Positions 1 through 5,312 of a stretch of 5,454 bases of DNA are shown here, in pieces; positions within the stretch are counted from its first letter, which is position 1, and each line of letters opens with the position of its first letter. The notes under the pieces were generated by a model. The model did no database searches. It was not told where the DNA came from and saw only the letters and a program-made list of their open reading frames with translations. This stretch comes from Thermaceae bacterium (GTDB lineage Bacteria > Deinococcota > Deinococci > Deinococcales > Marinithermaceae). Both the position numbers and the translations under genes were made by a program. Location of the stretch: NCBI GenBank assembly GCA_015490435.1, contig WFXV01000239.1, positions 1 to 5,454 of the forward strand, written 5' to 3'.

Positions 1-146
1 GTGGAGAACGTGCTCGGGGTGGTGCTGGCGCTCGGGGTGTTGAACGTCGGTTCCGAGGGGTACGGCGCCATCTCGATGGCGCCGTACCCCTCGGAACCGA
101 CGTTCAACACCCCGAGCGCCAGCACCACCCCGAGCACGTTCTCCAC
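1..146. repeat. perfect 72-bp inverted repeat, probable fold-back artefact
   Basis: Bases 1-72 are the exact reverse complement of bases 75-146, separated only by two bases (tc, 73-74). The right arm (75-146) continues smoothly into the MFS reading frame on the minus strand and is the genuine copy. The left arm repeats the same codons in reverse, so the plus strand also encodes a stretch containing GVLNVGSEGYGAI. The repeat starts exactly at base 1, so its true outer limit is unknown. A perfect palindrome this long inside a conserved transporter gene would be unstable in a cell and would destroy the protein. The likeliest source is a chimeric fold-back from amplification or an assembly error at a contig end. 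A real inversion is possible but less likely. Confidence 0.95.
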
Positions 147-833
147 CGAGCCCAAAAGCGCGGCCACGAAGAGCGCCCCCACCACCCGCCGGAGCACCGG
201 GTGGGAAAGCAGGAAGGAAAACCCCTCTTTGAGCTGCTCCAGGTAGTCCTTGGGCTCGGCCGGCGGCGGCGGGATGCGGGGCAGCCCGAGGAGCAGGAAG
301 GCGGTGACGAAGAAGCTCGCCGCGTTCAGGTAGAAGGCCGGTACCGGACCAATCGCCGCCACCAGGACCCCGGCGAGCCCCACCACCGCCACCTCGGAAA
401 ACCGCTGGGTAAAAGAAACGAGGCCGTTGGCCTCGTCGAGATGCTCCTTGGGCACGAGCTCCGGGGTAATCGCGGCGATTAGGGGATACTCGAGCCGCTG
501 GAAGATGTGTACCGCGAAGACGATCGCCCAAAGGGCGAGCAGGCTCTTCGTCCCCACCAACGGGATCAGGAGGACCAAGAGCCCCTGCACGACCTGGGAA
601 GCGATGAAGAGCCCCCGCCGTTCCTTGCGCTCCGCCCAGGTAGCAAGGAGCGGGCTCAAGAAGACGTTCACCAAAAGCTGGGCCGAGAGCACCGCCGCCA
701 CCATCGCGGTGCTCCCGGTGAGCTGGTAGACCAGGACGTAGAGCGCGATGCGGTGCACCTGGTCCCCGGCCTGGGTGATGAGCGACGCGACGAAAAAGCG
801 TCGAAAGGCGGGAATAGCCAGCACCGCGCGCAT
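75..833 (-). CDS. MFS efflux transporter (MFS_3/DHA3-like), N-terminal part, 3' end missing
   Basis: This is the N-terminal ~253 residues of a major facilitator superfamily exporter, an inner-membrane proton-driven efflux protein of unknown substrate. The family normally has about 400 residues and 12 helices. Hydrophobic segments lie near residues 13-37, 44-66, 75-93, 98-122, 145-164, 166-185 and 218-245. Family marks are QAGDQVHRIALYVLVYQLTGS (20-40), the helix 2-3 loop LLATWAERKERRG (62-74, equivalent to LAGxLADRxxRR), TPELVPKEHLDEANGL (123-138), and a central loop with LEQLKEGFSFLLSHPVLRRV (198-217) leading into helix 7. The ATG at 831-833 fits the family start. No Shine-Dalgarno sequence precedes it, and a TAAACT -10 box lies 12 bases upstream. 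The frame stays open to base 1, but codons beyond about residue 254 read the fold-back arm and are not genuine. The gene is divergent from the kinase gene. Family assignment is good; substrate is unknown. Confidence 0.88.
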
Positions 834-845
834 GTCTTGGGAGGT

Positions 846-851
846 AGTTTA
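846..851 (-). promoter_or_regulatory. extended -10 box of the MFS gene
   Basis: On the minus strand this reads TAAACT preceded by TGC, which is an extended -10 (TGn-TANNNT). No good -35 hexamer is seen 16-18 bases further upstream, as expected when the TGn extension substitutes for it. Twelve bases separate the box from the ATG at 833, so a transcript starting about seven bases downstream would have a leader of only a few nucleotides. The bases before the ATG (CTACCTCCCAAGAC) contain no ribosome binding site. Confidence 0.6.
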
Positions 852-870
852 GCAACCCTGCGGACCACTT

Positions 871-900
871 GTAGGCCATCCCGCACATGTGGGGTCCTAC
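871..900. promoter_or_regulatory. imperfect dyad between the divergent MFS and kinase promoters
   Basis: GTAGG at 871-875 is mirrored by CCTAC at 896-900. Inside lies a 14-base near-palindrome at 881-894 (CCgCACATGTGgGG, one mismatched pair) around the 8-base palindrome CACATGTG (884-891). The two dyads are not exactly concentric. The element covers the -35 zone of the kinase promoter and lies just upstream of the MFS -10 box, so it could be an operator acting on both genes. No regulator gene is visible nearby, and chance is a real alternative. Confidence 0.3.
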
Positions 901-916
901 TCAGCGAACCCGGGCC

Positions 917-922
917 TAGAAT
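917..922 (+). promoter_or_regulatory. -10 box of the kinase gene
   Basis: TAGAAT matches TANNNT and ends nine bases before the ATG at 932, so the transcript would be leaderless or nearly so. No convincing -35 hexamer lies 16-18 bases upstream. A GGGG run at 923-926 is the only weak ribosome-binding candidate. Confidence 0.5.
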
Positions 923-931
923 GGGGTAGAC

Positions 932-2863
932 ATGCCGGAAGCGCCCTACGTGCTCGCCTTTTCCCTGTACCTGCTGACCCTGCTCCTGCTCCTCAGGCTG
1001 GGTCCCGGGGCGCTTCTCGGTTTCGTCCTCCTGCTCCTCCTCGCCGACGCCGGCCTCCTGCTCGGACTGAGCGGGCGTCCTTACGGTTTCGCCGGGCTCG
1101 CCCTTTTGGGGCTCGGCAGCCTGGTCACCCCCCGGGAGCGCTTCGTGCCCCGCCTGCCCCGGCGCCGGCGGCGGCGCCTTTTGCCCCCCTCGGAAAAGGA
1201 ACCCCTGGAAGAGCGCTACCAGATTCTGGGCAAGCTCGGGACCGGCGGGATGGCCACCGTCTACCGGGCGAAGCGCCGGGCCGACGGCCTGGTGGCGGCG
1301 CTCAAGATCCCCCAGGAGCGCTACGCCAGCGAGCCCCGGTTCCTCCGGCGGCTGCACCGAGAGGCCGAGGTGCTGAAAAAGCTCCGCCACCCCAACATCA
1401 TCAAGGTCTACGAGCACGGCCAGGCGGGCACCACCCACTTCATCGCCATGGAGCTAGTGGACGGCCCCAGCCTCGACGAGCTGATCGCCAACCGCCGGCT
1501 CAACCCCGAGCTGGCCCGCAAGGTCCTCCTGCCGGTGGCCGAGGCCCTCAAATACATGCACGACCAGGGGTTCTTGCACCGGGACCTAAAACCCGGGAAC
1601 ATCATGATCTACCGCAGCGCCCTGAAAGACGGCGACGTCGACCCCGCCGGGGTGCGGCTCATGGACTTCGGCATCGCCGCCGGCAAGGAGTTCACCCGGC
1701 TCACCACCGTGGGGGCCCGGATCGGCACCCCCACCTACATGAGCCCGGAGCAGGCCAAGGGGCAACCCCTCGACGAGAAAAGCGATGTCTACAGCCTGGG
1801 GGTGGTGCTCTACGAGGCGCTGGTGGGCGAAGCCCCCTTCCAGGGCGACTTCGAGCAGGTGGCGAGGAAGCAGATCCACGAGCGCCCGGTCCCACCGATC
1901 CAGAAAAACCCCAAGCTCCACCCGCTGCTCAACGACCTGGTAATGCGGATGCTGGAAAAGGACCCGGCCCGCCGGCCGGACCTGGCCGAGGTGATCGCCA
2001 CCTTGAAGCACCTCCGCGAGGCCGAGACCCCCGAGCTCGCCCAGGGCCACCTGCTGGCCCTGGCGGTGGAGGCCCCCGGCGGGAACCTCCGGCTGGTGGA
2101 CCAAAAGGGCCTTCCAGTCCGCGCGTTCGGCCACCAGGTGGCGAGCGACCTGGCGGTGGACCGGGAGGGCTACGTCTGGGTGGTCCACTTCGAGTTCACC
2201 GGCAACCGGGGGATGATCCGTCGCTTCTCCCCCGAGGGGGAAGAGGTGCTCGCCACCGGGACTTACGGGCTCAAGCTCGGGGAGTTCTTCAATCCGATCG
2301 CCATCGCCTGCGGGAGGAACGACCGCGTCTACGTGCTCGACAGCGAGTCGCAGGCGATCACCCGCCTCACCCTCGAGGGCCGGGCCGAGCTCCGCTTCGG
2401 AGGCCGCGGCCCCGGCCGGGGCAGCTTCCAAAACGCGGTGCAGATCGCGGTCTGGGACGACGTGTACGTCCTCGACCTCGACGGCAGGCAGGTACAGCGG
2501 CTCGACGCCGAGGGCAACTACAAGGACCGGTTCATTCTGGCGGTCTCGGCCCAGGACCCCTCCCCCCGGCGGCTCGCCGGACTCGGCATCGACGCCGAGG
2601 GAAACCTGCTCATCTACGACGCCGACGCCGGCAAGGTGCGGGTGCTGAGCCAGGCGGGCAAGCTGCTCGCGAGCCACCCCCTCCCCCTCGCCGACGACGA
2701 GGACGCGGGGGCGCTCGTGGACCTCGCGGGCAGCCCCGACGGCGTGATCTACGCGCTCAGGCGCGGGAGCCCGCGGATCTACCGCCTGGCGAGCGAGGAA
2801 GGGCCGCTCGAGATCGGGGTGCCGGTGCGGGCGCTCGCGCTCTGGCTTCCTCAGCGGCCGTAG
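932..2863 (+). CDS. membrane-anchored Ser/Thr protein kinase with C-terminal NHL-like beta-propeller
   Basis: This 643-residue protein is a Hanks-type kinase that transfers ATP phosphate to Ser/Thr residues. Three hydrophobic segments (about 5-21, 27-46, 51-65) are followed by an Arg run (77-82), which places what follows in the cytoplasm. The kinase domain spans about 96-358: glycine loop GTGGMATV (103-110), ATP lysine K125, helix-C E144, catalytic H216-R217-D218-L-K with N223, DFG D245-F246-G247, GTPTYMSPE ending at E273, D285 in SDVYSLG, and R348 of ARRPD. All catalytic residues are present, so it should be active. Residues ~372-640 form five or six propeller repeats with recurring signatures such as DRVYVLDSESQAITRL and DVYVLDLDGRQVQRLDAEG. 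No membrane segment separates kinase and propeller, unlike mycobacterial PknD, so both should be cytosolic. The ATG at 932 follows a -10 box closely. The stop lies inside the convergent dgt-like gene. Substrates are unknown. Confidence 0.92.
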   Translation: MPEAPYVLAFSLYLLTLLLLLRLGPGALLGFVLLLLLADAGLLLGLSGRPYGFAGLALLGLGSLVTPRERFVPRLPRRRRRRLLPPSEKEPLEERYQILGKLGTGGMATVYRAKRRADGLVAALKIPQERYASEPRFLRRLHREAEVLKKLRHPNIIKVYEHGQAGTTHFIAMELVDGPSLDELIANRRLNPELARKVLLPVAEALKYMHDQGFLHRDLKPGNIMIYRSALKDGDVDPAGVRLMDFGIAAGKEFTRLTTVGARIGTPTYMSPEQAKGQPLDEKSDVYSLGVVLYEALVGEAPFQGDFEQVARKQIHERPVPPIQKNPKLHPLLNDLVMRMLEKDPARRPDLAEVIATLKHLREAETPELAQGHLLALAVEAPGGNLRLVDQKGLPVRAFGHQVASDLAVDREGYVWVVHFEFTGNRGMIRRFSPEGEEVLATGTYGLKLGEFFNPIAIACGRNDRVYVLDSESQAITRLTLEGRAELRFGGRGPGRGSFQNAVQIAVWDDVYVLDLDGRQVQRLDAEGNYKDRFILAVSAQDPSPRRLAGLGIDAEGNLLIYDADAGKVRVLSQAGKLLASHPLPLADDEDAGALVDLAGSPDGVIYALRRGSPRIYRLASEEGPLEIGVPVRALALWLPQRP

Positions 2864-3993
2864 GGGTCGAAGAGCCGGGCGTACTCGTCCAGGGCGAAGC
2901 GGTCGGTCATCCCGGCGATGTAGTCGCAGACCGCGCGGTAGAGCCCCTCGACCTCGGCGGCTTCTTGCACCGTGGGCGGGAGCATCTCGGGCATCTCGAC
3001 GTAGGCGGAAAAGAGCCGCCTCAATACGTGGCGGGCCTTGCCCACCTGGCGGAGGATCCGCCAGTGGCGGTAGAGGTTTTGATAGAGGAAGCGGCGAAGC
3101 TCGGCGACCTTCTCGGCCATCTCCGGGGAGTAGGTGGCGAGCGGCGCGGGAAAGCGGCGCACGTCCTCGACGCTTTGGATCCGGTTTCTCTCGAGGTTTT
3201 CGTGGGTCGCGAGGATGACGTCGGTGATCATCGCGCCGAGGAGCTCGCGCACCAAAACCCGCCGGGCGAACTCGTCGAGGGCGGGAAGCTCGATCCCCGC
3301 CTCGTCCGCCACCTCGACCAAGAGGGGAACCTGGGTAAGCTCTGCGGGAAGGAGCAACCCACTCCGGAGCCCGTCGTCGAGGTCGTGGGCGTTGTAGGCG
3401 ATCTCGTCGGCGAGGTTCACGATCTGGGCCTCGAGGGTGGGCCTGCCCTCCCCGAAGCCCGCGTCGGGCACGTCGTAGGCGGTCTCGTGCTTGGCGATCC
3501 CCTCGCGGACCTCATAGGTGAGGTTGAGGCCGCGGAAGCCGGGGTAGCGCTTTTCCAGGTGGGTGACGATCCTGAGCGACTGGGCGTTGTGGTCGAAGCC
3601 CCCGTGGTCGGCCATGAGCTCCGCGAGGACCCGCTCGCCGGCGTGGCCGAAGGGGGGGTGGCCGAGGTCGTGGGCAAGCGCCACGGTCTCGGCGAGGTCC
3701 TCGTTCAAGCCCAGGGCCCGGGCGAGGCTCCGGGCCACCTGGGCGACCTCGAGGGTGTGGGTGAGGCGGGTGCGGTAGTAGTCGCCCTCGTAGTTGACGA
3801 AGACCTGGGTCTTGTACTCGAGTCGGCGGAAGGCGGTGGTGTGGACCACCCGGTCGCGGTCCTTCTGGAAGGGGGTGCGAAAGGCGGACTCCTCCTCGGG
3901 GTGCTCCCGGCCCCTCGTCTGACTCGCCCGCATGGCGTAGGGGGCGAGGGTCTCGTCCTCAATGGCGAGGAGCCGATCGCGGGTGTAGAGCAT
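2851..3993 (-). CDS. dgt: deoxyguanosinetriphosphate triphosphohydrolase-like protein (HD-domain dNTPase)
   Basis: This 380-residue cytosolic enzyme belongs to the dGTPase family, which cleaves dNTPs to deoxynucleosides and triphosphate and so controls dNTP pools. The HD metal ligands are H79 (RLTHTLEVAQ), H108-D109 (ALAHDLGHPPFGHAGE) and D196 (NLADEIAYNAHDLDDG). Other family marks are TPFQKDRDRVVHTTAFRRLEYKTQV starting at residue 40 (25 residues; key R46, H51, R56, R57), HNAQSLR (135-141), LTYEVREGIAKHE (158-170) and the C-terminal block CDYIAGMTDRFALDEYARL. Length and sequence match the dGTPase-like type-2 subfamily, to which the Thermus thermophilus dNTPase belongs. That enzyme is reported to act on several dNTPs, so strict dGTP specificity should not be assumed. 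The ATG at 3991-3993 lies six bases after a TAAACT box with no ribosome binding site. The TGA at 2851-2853 is inside the kinase gene. The gene diverges from hemL across 46 bp. Confidence 0.94.
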   Translation of the reverse strand: MLYTRDRLLAIEDETLAPYAMRASQTRGREHPEEESAFRTPFQKDRDRVVHTTAFRRLEYKTQVFVNYEGDYYRTRLTHTLEVAQVARSLARALGLNEDLAETVALAHDLGHPPFGHAGERVLAELMADHGGFDHNAQSLRIVTHLEKRYPGFRGLNLTYEVREGIAKHETAYDVPDAGFGEGRPTLEAQIVNLADEIAYNAHDLDDGLRSGLLLPAELTQVPLLVEVADEAGIELPALDEFARRVLVRELLGAMITDVILATHENLERNRIQSVEDVRRFPAPLATYSPEMAEKVAELRRFLYQNLYRHWRILRQVGKARHVLRRLFSAYVEMPEMLPPTVQEAAEVEGLYRAVCDYIAGMTDRFALDEYARLFDPYGR

Positions 3994-3999
3994 AGGTCT

Positions 4000-4005
4000 A
4001 GTTTA
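4000..4005 (-). promoter_or_regulatory. -10 box of the dGTPase-like gene
   Basis: The minus strand reads TAAACT followed by AGACCT and then the ATG. Six bases between box and start codon would put transcription initiation at or next to the A of ATG, giving a leaderless mRNA. A weak -35 candidate, TTTACC, lies 19 bases upstream and overlaps the hemL -10 box. Confidence 0.65.
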
Positions 4006-4026
4006 GGGGGTGGGGAGGGGAGCGGG

Positions 4027-4032
4027 TAAACT
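4027..4032 (+). promoter_or_regulatory. -10 box of hemL
   Basis: TAAACT ends seven bases before the GTG at 4040, which supports GTG as the start and a leaderless message. The frame is open further upstream, but those codons would lie in the promoter. The only -35 candidate (TTTAGG, 4002-4007, 19-base spacer) is poor and overlaps the dgt -10 box. The two promoters face away from each other and share this 46-bp region. Confidence 0.65.
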
Positions 4033-4039
4033 CGTTTTC

Positions 4040-5209
4040 GTGAAGAACGCGGAGCTCTTCGAGAAGGCAAGGAAGCTGCTTCCGGGCGGGGTCTCGAGCC
4101 CGGTGCGGGCGTTCGGGGCGGTCGGCGGGGTGCCCCGGTTCTTGGTCCGGGGCGAGGGCCCCTACGTCTGGGACGTGGAGGGGACGCGGTACGTAGACTA
4201 CGTCCTCTCCTGGGGGCCGATGATCCTGGGACACGCCCACCCCGAGGTGGTGGCGGCGGTGAAGGAGACCGCCGAGAAGGGGCTTTCCTTCGGGGCGCCA
4301 CACCCCCTCGAGCTCGCGCTCGCCGAGCTCATCCAAAGGGCCTATCCCGTGGCCGAGCGGGTCCGCTTCGTGAACTCGGGCACCGAGGCCACGATGAGCG
4401 CGATCCGGCTGGCCCGGGGCTACACCAACCGCCCCTACCTGGTGAAGTTCCGCGGCAACTACCACGGCCACGCCGACGGCCTTTTGGTCGAGGCGGGCTC
4501 GGGGGCGCTCACCTTCGGCCACCCCTCCTCCGCCGGGGTCCCAGAGGAATACGCGAAGCTCACCCTGGTCGCCGAGTACAACGACGTCGAGGGGTTGAAA
4601 GCGCTCTTTGCCGAGCGGGGCGAGGAAATTGCCGCGGTGATCTTCGAGCCGGTGGTGGGCAATAGCGGCGTTATCCCCCCGAGCGAGGCGTTTTTGAAGG
4701 CGCTAAGGGAGCTCACCCGAGAGTCTGGCGCTCTCCTCATCGTGGACGAGGTGATGACCGGCTTCCGCCTCGCCTTCGGCGGGGCGACCGAGCGCTTTGG
4801 CCTTTCGCCCGACCTCGTCACCTTGGGCAAGGTGATGGGCGGGGGGCTTCCCGCCGCCGCCTACGCCGGGCGGGCCGATATCATGGAGAAACTCGCGCCG
4901 CTCGGCCCCGTCTACCAGGCGGGGACGCTCTCCGGGAACCCGCTCGCGATGGCGGCGGGCAAGAAGACGCTCGAGCTCCTGGCGGAAAACCCCACCTACT
5001 ACGCCCGGCTCGAAGACCTCGGCGCGGCCCTGGAAAAGGAGCTTTCCGAGGCGCTCACCGAGGCCGGCGTACCCCACACGATCAACCGGGTGGGCTCGAT
5101 GCTCACCGTCTTCTTCACCGAGGGGCCGGTCCGCTCCTTCCGGGACGCCGAGAAGAGCGACCCCGAGCTCTTCGGCCGCTTCTTCCACGGGCTCCTCGCC
5201 GGCCAGTAG
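4040..5209 (+). CDS. hemL: glutamate-1-semialdehyde 2,1-aminomutase, ended early by an in-frame TAG
   Basis: HemL is a cytosolic PLP enzyme of aminotransferase class III. It converts glutamate-1-semialdehyde to 5-aminolevulinate, the last step of the C5 route into heme and corrinoids. The GTG at 4040 gives a start (KNAELFEKARKLLPGGVSSP) that aligns with known HemL N-termini. Key residues are SGTEA (113-117), Tyr141 in GNYHGHADG, Asp236-Glu237 in VDEVMTGFR, and the PLP lysine Lys264 in TLGKVMGGGLPAA. The spacings Y141-D236-K264 match the Tyr150, Asp245 and Lys273 I recall for the cyanobacterial enzyme. The frame stops after 389 codons, but the expected C-terminus continues in the same frame to 5311 (423 codons including the internal TAG, close to the usual ~426). 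The enzyme as written would lack about 33 residues of its C-terminal domain. Codon use looks like its neighbours. It converges on an IS481-type element. Confidence 0.93.
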   Translation: MKNAELFEKARKLLPGGVSSPVRAFGAVGGVPRFLVRGEGPYVWDVEGTRYVDYVLSWGPMILGHAHPEVVAAVKETAEKGLSFGAPHPLELALAELIQRAYPVAERVRFVNSGTEATMSAIRLARGYTNRPYLVKFRGNYHGHADGLLVEAGSGALTFGHPSSAGVPEEYAKLTLVAEYNDVEGLKALFAERGEEIAAVIFEPVVGNSGVIPPSEAFLKALRELTRESGALLIVDEVMTGFRLAFGGATERFGLSPDLVTLGKVMGGGLPAAAYAGRADIMEKLAPLGPVYQAGTLSGNPLAMAAGKKTLELLAENPTYYARLEDLGAALEKELSEALTEAGVPHTINRVGSMLTVFFTEGPVRSFRDAEKSDPELFGRFFHGLLAGQ

Positions 5210-5223
5210 ACCCCGCCGGCGAG
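5195..5223. repeat. 9-bp inverted repeat around the premature hemL stop
   Basis: CTCGCCGGC (5195-5203) and GCCGGCGAG (5215-5223) are exact reverse complements with an 11-base loop that contains the TAG at 5207-5209. The right arm encodes the expected P-A-S stretch of HemL. The left arm and loop are where the protein departs from the family. No T-run follows, so it is not a typical intrinsic terminator. Confidence 0.75.
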
Positions 5224-5311
5224 CCGGTTCGAGGCGGCCTTTCTCTCGGTGGCCCACAGCGAGGCGGAGATCGCGTGGACGCGGGAGGCGGTGAAGAAGA
5301 CCTTCGGCTAG
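5207..5311 (+). pseudogene. hemL: disconnected C-terminal segment of hemL
   Basis: After the TAG at 5207-5209 the same frame continues for 33 sense codons, starting TPPASRFEAAFLSVAHSEAE and ending in a second TAG at 5309-5311. This corresponds to the HemL C-terminus (E. coli reads FEAGFMSVAHSMEDI here). Related proteins read roughly GLL-x-x-G-V/I-Y-x-PP at this point, where the window has GLLAGQ-stop-TPP. The TAG therefore probably replaces a tyrosine codon (TAC or TAT), and one residue appears to be missing just before it. A sequencing error in GC-rich hairpin DNA and a true nonsense mutation are both possible. Confidence 0.85.
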
Positions 5312-5312
5312 A
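5307..5312. other. probable IS481-type target site GCTAGA (one copy)
   Basis: These six bases fit NCTAGN, the 6-bp target that I recall being duplicated by Bordetella IS481. The adjoining element begins TGTG at 5313. The CTAG supplies TAG on the plus strand (5309-5311, hemL) and TAG on the minus strand (5310-5308, transposase). The second copy of the duplication would lie beyond the window. Confidence 0.6.

Noticed and set aside
1..146. A natural terminator, cruciform origin or hairpin telomere
   Set aside because: The arms are transporter coding sequence, perfect to the last base, and the palindrome lies within a conserved gene. A fold-back artefact explains it more simply.
1..246. A plus-strand open frame from the first base
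   Set aside because: Its first part is the inverted copy of MFS codons and the rest is antisense to the MFS gene.
1586..2677. A 363-codon minus-strand open frame within the kinase gene
   Set aside because: It is wholly antisense to conserved kinase and propeller codons and has low-complexity composition with no motif.
2762..2775. CGCGGG-AG-CCCGCG hairpin as terminator of the dGTPase-like gene
   Set aside because: The loop is only two bases, no T-run follows on either strand, and it lies inside propeller codons.
889..4029. A 1046-codon open frame on the plus strand covering the kinase and antisense of the dGTPase-like gene
   Set aside because: Its translation is dominated by Pro, Gly, Arg and Ala and has no recognisable domain. 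It is out of frame with a clearly functional kinase and antisense to a clearly functional dNTPase, so it is a product of high G+C.
5204..5209. TAG read as pyrrolysine or a programmed readthrough signal
   Set aside because: HemL has no known pyrrolysine, the family has tyrosine here, and no pyrrolysine genes are in view. Mutation or sequence error is far likelier.
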